In this document: positions 32,300 through 56,882 of the stretch, piece by piece | Layout of the letters: each line of letters opens with the position of its first letter | Position numbering within the stretch: position 1 is the first letter of the stretch | NCBI GenBank assembly: GCA_022606425.2 | Contig: JAHDVF020001018.1 | Coordinates: 1,550,001-1,614,000, forward strand | DNA: 64,000 nucleotides | Origin: Lepidostoma basale | Lineage: Eukaryota; Arthropoda; Insecta; Trichoptera; Lepidostomatidae | Reading direction: 5' to 3' | Notes under the pieces: model-generated | What the model saw: only the letters and a program-made list of their open reading frames with translations | What the model was told of the DNA's origin: nothing | Database searches by the model: none | Program-made: the position numbers and the translations under genes

Positions 32300-32576
32300 A
32301 GCTTATTTAACGCTAAGGCATTAACACTGGAATTCCATAGTAATATACTTAGGAAATTGAAAATAACTTTGTTTAATCCACAAAATGTTAAAAAAATATA
32401 TTTAAAAAACATCACATGTTTCGGAGGATACCTCCATCTTCAGGGGTAAAAATATAATCATATATAATTATATTTTTACACCTGAAGATGGAGGATATCC
32501 TCCGAAACATGTCGTGTTTTTAAATATATATTTTAAAATATTTTGTGGATTAAACAAAGTCATTTTCAATTTCCTA
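32300..32576. mobile_element. Palindromic element with 12-bp target duplication and full hammerhead-like fold
   Basis: Exact direct repeats AATTAATTCTTC (32288-32299 and 32577-32588) bound the element. Arms of about 105 bp meet near 32460. On the + strand: stem I ACAC (32478-32481) pairs with GTGT (32514-32517); CTGAAGA (32482-32488); one extra T; stem II GGAGG/CCTCC with loop ATAT; GAAAC (32504-32508); AT; GTC (32511-32513). The left arm on the - strand has the same parts but GTG at the predicted cleavage site. The non-palindromic left end (ATTAACACTGGAATTCCATA) is shared, inverted, with 3971-4178. Confidence 0.8.
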
Positions 32577-32593
32577 AATTAATTCTTCTGTTG

Positions 32594-32675
32594 TGTTTTG
32601 TTACTTTTTGTAACAAAACTGAGGTGAAAAAAAAACTTAGGTGTTTTGTGCAACACCTAAGTTTTTTTTCTTCAC
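32594..32675. repeat. Two adjacent perfect hairpins
   Basis: GTTTTGTTAC, loop TTTTT, complement (32595-32619). Then ACTTAGGTGTT, a short loop, complement (32635-32662), extended by A-run/T-run pairing to 32675. They lie between the 32300 element and a LINE-A end. Confidence 0.85.
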
Positions 32676-32689
32676 AAATAACTAACTAA

Positions 32690-33105
32690 CTAACTAACCA
32701 CCATGCCGTCTCTCCGAATGGGTAGGCAGAATGAATGAATTGCCACATTTTTCTTTCCTGACATACTTCTATCGATTCCTCAACATTCATACATCGTGTC
32801 ATGCACGCACGTCGATCTCTCACGTGGCCGACATTCAATATTTGATTTATTTGATCGTGCCACGTTTTCCTCGATCCTTCTTTATTTCTGGTTCCATGTG
32901 TCCAAACCATCGTACTGTTCCTTTCATTATTTCGTTCGTAACACTTTCATTCGCACTGCATTCACTTGTTATATGTTCATTCGACACAATCATAAACAGA
33001 TTTTACACACATTCGTCTAAGAGATCTCATTTCTAATGCATTTATTCTATATACTTTCATCCTTTGTTTGCCAGTTCAATGCTTCGCTTCCATACGTAAG
33101 GATGG
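32690..33105 (-). mobile_element. LINE-A 3' half
   Basis: The - strand encodes TRNKEGSRKTWHDQINQILN, NVGHVRDRRACMTRCMNVEE and SIEVCQERKMWQFIHSAYPF in one frame (32910-32690). The tail CTAACTAACTAACTAACC is on the + strand at 32681-32699. The upstream part to 33105 is diverged. Confidence 0.8.
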
Positions 33106-33974
33106 AAATAACTGAAATGATTTAAGAAAGATGTCATTTGAGTTTGAATTGTGGGTTTAGATTTTCCTTGTTGTACACACGCGTTTGATAAAAAGTTATT
33201 GAAATGCTCTCTGTTTAATGTTAGTTTAAAAATACAAAATGACGCAACATCCTTATCGTTGTTTCACGATGACAGGCATAAAATTAGGAGACCGAATGAA
33301 CTCTACATTATATTAACAAATATTGCACACAAGACCTACTCACTAAATAAATAAACAGGTACTATCAGCATAAGACTCACACTCCTTTGTTTCTGTTTGT
33401 TCATTATTCAACACTATTGTGCAGTGCATGGTTATATACCTACCTATAATAGTAGGTATATAAGAGTACCTATATTTTATTAACTCTTCTATCAAATATT
33501 GACAAAATATATTGTTGTGGGCCAAAAAATAGATGTCCCAGTAAATATTTTATTTGTTGTAAATTATTTAGCAAATATGTTCAGTGGATACATATTTATG
33601 TATTCATCCTAATTTGTAGTCGGTGGATATGAAACGTCATACCAAGGTCGTGCCACAAAAATGCAAGAGTTAAATGATTCTCAACATGTAAAATCGTCCG
33701 ATTAAATTAGTCTCAGACATTGGCTTTAGCAATATCTAATTATTTTTTTTTTTTTTAATTCTTCAACTGAATATTTTTGAATAATTAATAAAAAAATGCG
33801 TATCTATTTATTTTAGCTTTGTTTTTTTACTAAAATGTCTTAAACCTAGTGCACAAAAAAAATAGCATTGTCTTGTATTACCTCGGTACACGATAATAAT
33901 AATAATATTATAAAAAAATAAAAAACTACGAAGAAACAATATACGAGTGAATTGGTGGGGATTAAAAAAATCAT
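33106..33974. other. AT-rich intergenic DNA, no feature supported
   Basis: Contains an inverted pair TATACCTACCTATAAT/AGTAGGTATATAAG near 33433-33466 and long A or T runs. No gene or known transposon. Confidence 0.45.
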
Positions 33975-34360
33975 ATTCGTGAAAGTACGTTCAGAAGACA
34001 AATACTGCTTCAAAACCTACCTTTTTCAAATTATTATTTCCTGATAGGAAGGGCTGATCGACTACGCCAGGTGCAGCTCTCATACTAAACATGTTTATTA
34101 TTAATATTATTTATTTATTTTGTTTTTTTATTTTTTATCTAGTTCGAAAAACGGAGCATTTTCTACAGCGCCCTTGAGAAGAGTAATTCATAAAAATGGC
34201 GCTCTATAAATTATGAAATTTGTTATTTTTTTATTATATGTGTTCCTGGTATTATATATTTATTATATTTTATTTGTTTTCAATAGATATCTTTAACTTT
34301 AATAATTGTTTGTAATATCTTTTGAGAAAATAAACTGATTTGATTTGATTTGAAAACATA
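33975..34360 (+). mobile_element. LINE-J 3' end
   Basis: GTGAAAGTACGTTCAGAAGA, CAAATACTGCTTCAAAACCT and the 3' UTR (TGTTCCTGGTATTATATATT, TTTTGAGAAAATAAACTGAT, TTGATTTGATTTG) match LINE-J. It has the TGATT tail repeat. Confidence 0.8.
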
Positions 34361-34599
34361 AGATCGCATATAATAAAAATTGTAATTGCAATAAAATGCT
34401 TTCATAATGTTAATGTTGTGTGTATTTTTTATGTTATGCCGTAAATAATGTTCATTTGAGATTTAAACTATTTATCCACAAATAATAATCTAATGTCAAC
34501 TGTCAGGTATGTCAAATATTAAAATTTTGTTTGAATATTAGAACGTTGCATATTTCATTTGAAACCTTGAGATTCACTGGATTCAATTTTTAAAATAAT

Positions 34600-35470
34600 T
34601 GTACAAATCGTACAATTACGCCAAGCCGGCTCAGCTCTGAGCGTTCGAAACGCGAGATGAAAACATAATCATTCGGGATACTTATGTTGAATGTGCCGGA
34701 CGTTTCGTGATAACTTAAGTGCATAGTTTTGGATAAATTGAACGGTTTTTCTTTTATTCTTCATGCAAATCAAAAGCCGTCATATCCATAGATGTATAGA
34801 TAAGAAAGTTTAATTCGTTTTTCCTTAATCTTTCTTTTGTCTATGCAAAAAACGTAAACAAAAACAAAAGTATCTGTCATTATCTCGCGTTTAAAATTGC
34901 TCTGTTACCAGTTAATTGTTAAAACAAGCTACATTAATAGGTAAGTAATTATCCATCTAATGGTCTAGAAAAAATAATGATCGTGTTTTTTTTATAAATA
35001 TTAACCTGTAGTACGATCAATAATTAAACATTCGTTATTATTATTATTTTTACTTTACCTATATTGTGATTGAAACTGGTTTGCTAAGAACTTAGAAAAG
35101 TAATATTAATGGTTGTTTTTAATAACAAATTTTATGACGTAGTCGACCCGTTTACGAACCAAAAGTTTGGTTTTATTTCCTGTTTTTTTGTCCTCGAAGT
35201 TATATTGAACTTTATTGGTATTCTTTTAAATTGTAAGATGCCGAATAAAATATATGATTTCTGCTTTTTGAAACATATATTTATAATGCTTTTATATTTT
35301 CAAAAGCTTAGATTTTATCTTCGTTCACATGCTAAACAAAATGAATTTTCATTGTTTACACATAATTCTCCACACACGCTTTATCTGTGTCTGTTTATTC
35401 GTCATAAATTCGCGGTGTTTCGTAAATATCGTAGACAATTATCATTTATGTTGGCTATTTTTGTTTTCAG
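34600..35470 (+). promoter_or_regulatory. P450 upstream region, 5' UTR and 5' intron (candidate)
   Basis: The motif AATAG-GTAAGT at 34936-34946 is a strong splice donor, and TTTGTTTTCAG (35460-35470) a strong acceptor 20 bp before the P450 start codon. A non-coding first exon ending at 34940 and a 530-bp 5' UTR intron (34941-35470) are therefore likely. The start of transcription is not defined. CCAGTT near 34909 is initiator-like, and 34620-34690 has raised GC (GCCGGCTCAGCTCTGAGCG). The long + strand frame 35109-35603 lies mostly in this intron and has no support as protein. Confidence 0.45.
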
Positions 35471-35490
35471 GTTAAAAGGCGTTGGCCATC

Positions 35491-49707
<14,217 letters not shown>

Positions 49708-49834
49708 AGTATTGTGATAGAAATTAAAAGTGAAATTATAATATACATACTTCTTATTTTTAAGTGTAAAACAAAAATAATTTGATACGACTAATTTTAT
49801 TAGTGTTATTAACACATTACCACTCACACCTACT

Positions 49835-50220
49835 TACTTCCTATGGCCATACAACTCTTGAAGAGTTTTAGCCTCCTTGATGATTTTTCGCCAAGCTCCT
49901 CAATCCTGCATCTTTTGCTCCCAGCAGTTTAATTCGCCCAACCTAGCCAGGTCAGCCAAAACATTGTCCATTAGGCGCTGTCTAGGCCTTCCTTCTTATT
50001 CCAGTCGGTCTAGACGCGTACAGGGTCATGATTGCTCTGGTTTCTTCGGCTCGGCATACGTGCCCAATCCATGCTAGGCGACCGGCTCTCATGGTGCTTG
50101 TTATAAGGGGCTACTGGGTCATCGTACGGATCTCTTGGTTGGTCCTATGCCTCCAAGTTCCCGCTGCAACACTGGGTATGGGTCCCAGGATAATTCTAAG
50201 TATTATATTCTCAAACCGGT
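49835..50220 (-). mobile_element. LINE 3' region (family K) directly after the P450
   Basis: On the + strand: CTATGGCCATACAACTCTTG, CCAAGCTCCTCAATCCTGCA, TAGGCGCTGTCTAGGCCTTC and GGCATACGTGCCCAATCCAT. The complement encodes RRPRQRLMDNV, MDWARMPSR and similar LINE C-terminal text. Frames are broken. Confidence 0.6.
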
Positions 50221-50504
50221 AGATTATTTGTTGTTCTACCACTCACACCTAGGTCTTTTAAAAGGTCATCTACTATATATTTACATCTATTTTTATGTTA
50301 TGTATGAATTTTAAGATCTAATGTTTGATAAGTATAAACTTTTATCATTTATTATTATTTTGTTATTAAAATTTATATAACTATTTAATCTCATTATAAT
50401 TAGTAGCAATAATATATTTTTTATTTAAAAATCAAATGGTTAAAAAGTATTAAAACATTGTTTAATCTAAAAGACATGTAATATTTATTATTTGCATTAC
50501 CTTT

Positions 50505-50800
50505 TTCTTCTCTGGTTTCAATCCTGGGATTGGTTTGCAGCAATTTCCTCTATTCTTCTCTTCCATTCTTCCCTGTCTTGTGCGGCTCTTTTGAAATCTG
50601 CATATGATGAGCAGCGTTTTTATTTCAATTTATTTGCTATGAGCAGCAAATAAATAGAAATAAAAAAAAATATTACACAAAGAAATCATCAGTTGATATT
50701 TTGTTTTCTTCTTCTTCTTTTTTAACAGCCGTTGTCGTCCACTGCTGGACATAGGCCTCCCCCATACTTCTCCATGTACGACATGTCATACATTTTGTTT
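50505..50800 (-). mobile_element. Two short LINE 3' scraps
   Basis: 50505-50612 (CTGGGATTGGTTTGCAGCAA, CTTCCCTGTCTTGTGCGGCT) resembles the end at 26385. 50705-50790 (CTTCTTCTTCTTTTTTAACA, GCCGTTGTCGTCCACTGCTG, GACATAGGCCTCCCCCATAC) is the widespread LINE end encoding AVVDxxMGEAYVQQWTT-like text. Confidence 0.5.
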
Positions 50801-50969
50801 TATTTCAAATAAATTCCTTATTCTTTAGAAGTGAAATGAAAATATTTAAAATGTATTATTTATATACTGTGCCTTTATTGTATGTAATTGAATTGTTTTA
50901 ATTAAAAAAATAAATAAAAAAACTGCCATTAAGAATGTTGTGATTCACAAATTATTATTGTTTTTATTT

Positions 50970-51262
50970 ATTTTATATGGCCGAGCCATAGAGGGCTCCC
51001 TCCGCTTACCCGGAGCTGTTATAGGCGCAGCAGCGCCTTTCGTCAGCTTCACTCGTGCACTCCCTAGGCCCGTTCCCCGTCCATGCGGGACTTACGTTAA
51101 CGTGGACTGTATTATTATTGTTTTGTTGAATCGCTCTCTATATCATTACAACGCGAGCCAAATTGAGTGTGACAATCACACTGCCATCGCCGGGAATCAA
51201 ACCTGGGATCTTCGGGGTGGTACTCAAAGGACTTACCACTCGGCCACGAAGGTCGTCATAAA
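50970..51262 (-). mobile_element. tRNA-derived SINE with GC-rich neighbour
   Basis: 51090-51262 is a full SINE in inverse orientation: tail ATTATTATTGTTTTGTTGAA, B box complement CCGGGAATCAAACC, A box complement CCACTCGGCCA, end CGAAGGTCGTCA. 50970-51090 (TATGGCCGAGCCATAGAGGG, CGCTTACCCGGAGCTGTTAT) is a GC-richer unclassified piece joined to it. Confidence 0.8.
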
Positions 51263-51439
51263 TAAAATACACATTAAAAAATAAGCATAATGATTCTGGT
51301 TTTAAATGTCTTAATTGTAAAAGCAACATATGGGTGATAACATATGTAAAATAATGAAGATTTTATTATATTTCATATGTAGGTTGGCTGAGGACAAAAT
51401 AAATAGTGACAAAACCAAGCTGTCTCAGCCAATAGAAAT

Positions 51440-51720
51440 ATATTGACAGAAGCAAATATAGCAGTACATAATGGAGACCAAATATCAAATGCTGGCCACG
51501 TGAGGGGTCAGAGAAATTGACGTGCATGCGTAATATGATATATGAATGTTGGGGAGCGAGAGAAGTATGTCAAGAAAAAACAGTGTGGCGATCCATTCTT
51601 TCTTCCATATATGAATTTAAAATAACTAAACTCACCTTCATGCCATTCCTAAGGGTAGGCAGACAGGATGGAATGCCACATTTTTCTATTGTGACATACC
51701 GCTTGAAGTCTCTTTATATC
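51440..51720. mobile_element. LINE-A scraps in both orientations
   Basis: 51485-51600 (+): CAAATGCTGGCCACGTGAGG, GGTCAGAGAAATTGACGTGC, CAGTGTGGCGATCCATTCTT. 51630-51720 (-): CCTTCATGCCATTCCTAAGG, GTAGGCAGACAGGATGG. The two pieces are head to head with the ends lost. Confidence 0.6.
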
Positions 51721-52770
51721 AATTCATAATGACACACATGCTCATCGATGAAATATTGAATTAAGGTTATTTGTGTGAAGATATCAATAATATTTTAATT
51801 CTCAGAATCTTCCTCTCAAAAACTGCCAGCCTGCCTTCCTCTTTCTGCGTTAGGGACATTGTCTCACAGCTCCAGATTATTATATTTATTTTCATTGTTA
51901 ACAATGATTTACATTTAAAAAATACTATTTATGAATATAACATCCACATGAATATTGATAAAAATTTGCATTTGAAATTATTACTAAAGAACAGAAAAAC
52001 ATTGAAAGAAAAAAAAAAACTCCATTTACTATTGAATTATTTTATTTATATATATAACATTATTCAAATTATTATTAAAATAACAATACTATTACGTAAG
52101 CAAAATAAAATGGACCGAGGAATACTTGAAAATACTTAAACATTAATTATTATTATAAATTGAAGAAAAGTATTAAAACATATCTGCTATTGAAAAATCT
52201 ATAATAAGATTTATTATTTACAAACATGGGTAAAAAAAAACATATAAAATGGTTTTGTATATAAAATGGAATTTAAAAACTTAATGGCATAAACATAATT
52301 ATTATTTATACATCACATTTAAAAAAAAATTGAATTAAAAATATAACAAGACATTCAATTCTCTTAACAATCTGAAGAATATAAACACATTGAAACCTAT
52401 TTTTCTTTGTTTCTCATTCATTAAGATATGTCACTTAGTCTCATAATAGAGTTTAACCGATGAAATAAGAGTTGTACTATTTTGATATCCATAAGTCCAA
52501 CTAAAGGAGTTTTTCATAGGAACCTGATTGAACCAGCATAGATTTTAAAACCTGCAATATTATTAAATGAAATAATGAGCATGATAAAAAAAAACAATAT
52601 AGGTAACTTTATATTTTCTTGGTCAATTTGAAAAAAAAAACAATAATGATTGCTAGCCATGAAAAATTATGAAATCTTAAATGACTACATAGATATTAGA
52701 TACTTAAAAAAAATATAAATATAATGAAAATTTTATGAAATTATAATTTATAAAAAAGTTAATTATACTG
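51721..52770. other. AT-rich intergenic DNA, no feature supported
   Basis: A 122-codon frame at 51771-52139 is driven by A-rich codons (KNRKTLKEKKK, IYIYNIIQIIIK) with no domain. It is judged a chance frame. Confidence 0.5.
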
Positions 52771-52775
52771 TAAAC

Positions 52776-53002
52776 CAGTGGCGGTACTTCCATGGAAGCC
52801 CAGAAGCCCGGCTTGCGTAAGAAGTTTTGAATCAAAACCCCCAAATGTAAGTAATAATGCCCTGCATATACCAACACCTTCCAACAATGTTTCCATCAGA
52901 CGTAAGAGGAATAGCCACAAGAGCTGAACCTCTGTAAGCCAGAAGAGGTATTGATTCAAAATTTCTTACTCAAGCCGGGCTTCTATGGGAGTACCGCCAC
53001 TG
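52776..53002. mobile_element. hAT-type MITE, 227 bp, 7-bp flanking duplication
   Basis: Ends CAGTGGCGGTACTTCCATGG (52776) and the inverse CCATAGAAGCCCGG...-type text closing GAGTACCGCCACTG (53002) are inverted over about 55 bp, with a short duplication of CCCAGAAG in one arm. TGTAAAC flanks both sides exactly (52769-52775, 53003-53009). CAGTGGCG ends fit hAT, although hAT normally makes 8 bp. No transposase. Confidence 0.85.
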
Positions 53003-53619
53003 TGTAAACGCTTTTTCAATATCTTTGATATAAATTTCCAGTATCATATTTTCATTGAATCATTAGATTTCTTAGCAAATTATATGTATACAACTTACTT
53101 GATAAAGTCATCGAGATATTCTTCATAGTTATTGGTTTATATTATTTTTCACAGATGGCATTAGATTCCTAAACACATTACATAAATTGTTTTTCCATTT
53201 TATCATCAAAATGCCACTCTTCTGCTCCGTTCATCAATAATATAATGTGTTATCAGGAGTGCTCAAGTCATTGCTCACGGTTCATTGAAACCGGAAATGC
53301 CATTCTTCAAACATTATCAAAACCTGCATGGATTGCTTCTCGGAATCTGGATCTGGGCTGCATACTTGCCCTATATATAAAAGGACAATTAATTTAGGAA
53401 ATATTTATCATCATTTAATTACTAAAAATCAAATATGTGAAATCTAATCAAAAGTAATGTTCAGTACTGAGATAAAAAATATGCAAATATTCCAATTACT
53501 TTATGATTTTTATAAATTTTTTTATAAATATAATTAAATCCTGATTTTATATAAAAAGTTGTTGAAAGTAAATTATAGACAAGTTATATTATTACTTATT
53601 TTTTTATTTATATTTTGGT

Positions 53620-53810
53620 TTTCTAGAATATTTTATGAAAGTGCCTACACTACACCTTGCTAGAGCATTATTAAATGTGAATATCAAACATTTGATAATG
53701 CCGTGCAAAGGAAACCACATAAAATATAATAAAACTTCTTGAAAACTGTTTTCATTAATATTAAATATGGAGTTTTCCACCATTGTTCAATTAAGAATAA
53801 AAACATAATT
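53620..53810. mobile_element. Family A copy
   Basis: TTGGTTTTCTAGAATATTTT to GAATATCAAACATTTGATAA, ATAATAAAACTTCTTGAAAA and the tail AATATGGAGTTTTCCACCAT. It is diverged, with the right GAAAC box reduced to GGAAACC. Confidence 0.65.
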
Positions 53811-53828
53811 TATGTTTAAAATAATATA

Positions 53829-54264
53829 TTAGGGGTACAAATAAGTTCTCGAAGAACGATGCGTCTTTTGATTTAATCCAGTCATCGATCCATTTTTTGG
53901 TATCGTCATAAGAAAAAAATTGATCAGCCAAGTCGCGTGTCATCGATCGAAACAAGTGGTAGTCAGAAGGAGCAATGTCTGGTGAATAAGGCAGGTGGGG
54001 TAAAATTTTCTCTTCTGCTGCAGGTTTGTTTTGGATATAATAATGTTATAAAATTCCTTGAAAAACATTTTTTTGGTACGAAATGCGACATGTTTGAGGC
54101 GATGTAAAAAATGTTCTCTACCTTTTAACAGTTCAACACATACTAACGTTTTTGAGATTAAAGGTTTAGCTTTAAAATAAAATTTGTTACAGTATTGCCA
54201 TATGTGCACATAAAAAAATACAAATTCAATAAAGAAAACAGCGAGAACTTATCTGTACCCCCAA
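53829..54264 (-). mobile_element. Mariner-type element, internally deleted, 436 bp
   Basis: Ends TTAGGGGTACAAATAAGTTC (53829) and the inverse GAACTTATCTGTACCCCCAA (54264) are inverted repeats with 2 mismatches in 24, flanked by TA (53827-53828, 54265-54266). The - strand near the left end keeps the transposase C-terminus: PHLPYSPDIAPSDYHLF-like text followed by DDTKKWIDDWI-like text (about 54000-53860). Only the last third of the gene remains. Confidence 0.8.
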
Positions 54265-54284
54265 TATATTTATAAAGATCAACG

Positions 54285-54440
54285 TAGTCAAGTTAGAAGT
54301 CAGAAGAATCGACGTGCGTGTATGACTCGTATGAATGTGGAGGAATGAACGGAAGCTAGAGAGGTGTATCAGGATAGAGTAGTGTAGCGGTCCATTCTCT
54401 CTCCCTACCCCTGCGGAGAAATAGCATGATGGTTTGTAAT
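54285..54440 (+). mobile_element. LINE-A 3' end, GTTT type
   Basis: CAAGTTAGAAGTCAGAAGAA, TCGACGTGCGTGTATGACTC, GAAGCTAGAGAGGTGTATCA, GTAGCGGTCCATTCTCTCTC and GCATGATGGTTTGTAATG match the 45000-45180 subfamily. Confidence 0.75.
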
Positions 54441-55190
54441 GTGATGGAATTAACTCGTTATAAACTAACTTAACGTTAACTCCGACATATTCCGCAACCG
54501 TTCAACGCGAACGTCGTTGAAATACTGCTGGATACACAATTTACTACATCGACAACAGTCGAGTAGGTCACAAGTCGGTCGCCTTTTCTACGTTAGCAAT
54601 TCAAGCTAATTGAAAGATATTTATTTTGATCCTCATATATAGTTACAAATACATTTCTTTTAAAAAGGGTTGACTCAAAATTCAATAAATAAGACTTACA
54701 TTTTCCTTGCTTTGGAGAAGTGTGAATAGCTCCATTTATTTTATGCGAAGCAGGCGGTTATGAAGTCGAGTTATGAAGTATGCAGCATTTTAATCAGATT
54801 ATCACCATTGTTACACGAATGGGTATATAATAATAAAGAATGCAATAAAAACTGACTTTAACAATTGAAATATTGATTCATGATACTTGATTGTGGTTTT
54901 TAGATAAGAGATTTTGAATAATGTTAATTACAGGAATTCTTAATGAAATATTTTTACTCTAAACACCGATAATAAAACATTCAAGAAATACTTACTTGTG
55001 CTACAAGAATCATTATTTCTAAATTATTTAATCAAAAGGTGTGAAATAATCAAACATTTTCAGAGATTCTATTAATTGTTTTAAAGTATTCCTGAAAAAT
55101 ATGTTATTTATTTCCGAAACAAGAGTTAACAAAATCGTCTACTTGGAAAAGTTACCTAAATTATTTAATGATTTATTTTTTCATTTGGCT
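54441..55190. other. Intergenic DNA; ancestral 3' flank of the THAP gene at its right end
   Basis: No element recognised. The last bases (55172-55191), read on the - strand, are AAGCCAAATGAAAAAATAAA, the original continuation of the THAP reading frame and an AATAAA signal, now cut off by the LINE-A insertion. Confidence 0.5.
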
Positions 55191-55201
55191 TGTTTTTTCT
55201 T

Positions 55202-56321
55202 TATCGCGTAGATAGAGGTAAACTGTGGGAAATATTGTCGGAATATGGAATAAGCACAAAACTGATCATGGCAATTACATCGCTGTACACGGAAAGCACT
55301 GCTAGTGTCAGAGTAAATGGGGATCTTACAGACTGGTTTGATATAAATAAAGGTGTCAAACAGGGGTGTGTAATGTCTCCATGGTTGTTGAATCTATATA
55401 TGGACAACTGTATGAAAGAGCTGAAAGGGTTGGAAGCAGGTGCAGAAATGAATGGTGTCAGTAAGCTGTTTGTTGTATGCGGACGACGCTGTGCTACTTG
55501 CAGACAACGAGCATGAACTGCGAGCCCTGGTGTCCAGTATGTATGAGGTATGCAAGCGATACGATTTTATGATGAACGTGAATAAGTTCAAGGTAATGAT
55601 TTTCGAAAAAGAAGGAAGCATGACAGTCTGCAACATTAGTGTAAACGGTGAAAATCTGGAACAAGTGGATGAATTTGTTTATTTAGGAAGTATGTTTACA
55701 AAGGATGGAAGGATATTGAAAGAAGGGTTGGGGCAGGCAACAGAATAAATGGTGCACTTAAAGTTGTCATCGCAAACTAAAACCTATCCAAAAAAGCTAA
55801 GATGGCAGTGCATAATGGTGTTCTTGTGCCGACCCTTATGTATTGAAGTGAAGCATGGAACTGGCAAAAGAAGGATGAAAGTAGAATAAATGCAGTAGAA
55901 ATGAGATCTCTAAGACGAATGTGTACCAAATCTGTATATGGTAGAGTGACAAATGCAAGTATAAGAAGTGAATGTGGTGCGAATGAAAGTGTTATGAACA
56001 AAATAAGGAAAGGGTCATTAAGATGGTTTGGACACATGGAAAGAATGAGTGAAGACAGAATGGTAAAGAAGGTATATGTAAACGGCGTGAACGGAGCTAG
56101 AAATAGAGGAAGGCCGAGGAAAACATAGCACGATCAAATCAATCAAATATTGAATGTCGGTCACGTGAGGAGTCGGAGAAATCGACATGCGTGCATGACA
56201 AGATGTATGAATGTAGAGGAAGTAAGAGAAGTATGTCAGGACAGAACAGTGTGGCGTTCCATTCTTTCTGCCTACCCCTCCGGGGAGACGGCGTGATGGT
56301 AAGTTAGTTAGTTAGTTAGTA
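55202..56321 (+). mobile_element. LINE-A, reference copy, 5'-truncated, 10-bp target duplication
   Basis: A non-LTR retrotransposon fragment covering the reverse transcriptase C-terminal half and 3' end. Text in order: ITSLYTESTASVRVNGDLTD, GVKQGCVMSPWLLNLYMDNC (RT motif), a frameshift, LLYADDAVLLADNEHELRAL (RT catalytic YADD), ENLEQVDEFVYLGSMFTKDG, a second frameshift, KKDESRINAVEMRSLRRMCT, GSLRWFGHMERMSEDRMVKK, GRPRKT. The 3' end CGGCGTGATGGTAAGTTAGT carries a (GTTA)n tail. GTTTTTTCTT is repeated exactly at 55192-55201 and 56322-56331. The frameshifts make it inactive. The clade was not assigned. More than fifteen other fragments in the window belong to this family. Confidence 0.92.
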
Positions 56322-56882
56322 GTTTTTTCTTAACACTAACTGGAGTCTACAATTTGTAACGGATCTTGGATTCTTTCTTAGTTCTTCCGTGAGTAACAGT
56401 ATTTGATTGTTGATGCTATCACTGTCATCCTCAGAAGAAGCATTAGCTAAAATTTCAATATTTGGCAGTTCATATCTAACTGTATTGACGGGAATTGTAT
56501 TTGAGGTGTTCCTTTGAGAATATTCTGGCTGTTTAATAATGGGTATAGCAGCTTTTGGGATGGGAACAAGTCGGTACTCGGCAGAGACAGTAAACTGTTT
56601 ATTTTCAAGTGATAAAATTTTACGTTTGTTACGATCGGAATAATCCACTCCCTTGACCGGTAAAAACAGAGTTGGTTCTGCTTTGAAGTGTAAGCCATTT
56701 TTAAAAATAAAACGCTTTTCAAAATGTTTTTCGCAAATTCTAGGACACTTAAAAGAAGATAATGCATCCTTTTTGAAAAAAAATAATTCGGACCATTGAG
56801 CAAAATTACGTTTCGGAACTGAAAAAAAACGATATGATCCAGGTAACTTACGTTCCCTACAACTCGGAACTATGCAAGACAT
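56316..56882 (-). CDS. THAP-domain zinc-finger protein, single exon, 188 aa
   Basis: A putative DNA-binding protein. The N-terminal THAP domain (residues 1-75) keeps all the zinc ligands, Cys3, Cys8, Cys50 and His53, and the other invariant residues: Pro23, Trp30, Phe54 (HF) and Pro70 in AEPTLF. The start MSCIVPSC is the usual THAP start. After the domain come a basic patch (DRNKRKI, 82-88), a proline/isoleucine-rich middle, an acidic SSEDDSD (about 149-155) and a short helix-like ILLLTEELRK. No intron is needed. The stop TAA (56318-56316) lies in the GTTA tail of the LINE-A inserted at the 3' end. The bases just beyond the insertion would have given eight residues in place of the final Tyr. 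THAP proteins are transcription factors or domesticated P-element-type transposases; its role here is unknown. Confidence 0.85.
   Translation of the reverse strand: MSCIVPSCRERKLPGSYRFFSVPKRNFAQWSELFFFKKDALSSFKCPRICEKHFEKRFIFKNGLHFKAEPTLFLPVKGVDYSDRNKRKILSLENKQFTVSAEYRLVPIPKAAIPIIKQPEYSQRNTSNTIPVNTVRYELPNIEILANASSEDDSDSINNQILLLTEELRKNPRSVTNCRLQLVLRKNY

Noticed and set aside
51771..52139. 122-codon + strand frame
   Set aside because: A-rich codon run (K, N, I, Y) in AT-rich DNA; a chance frame.
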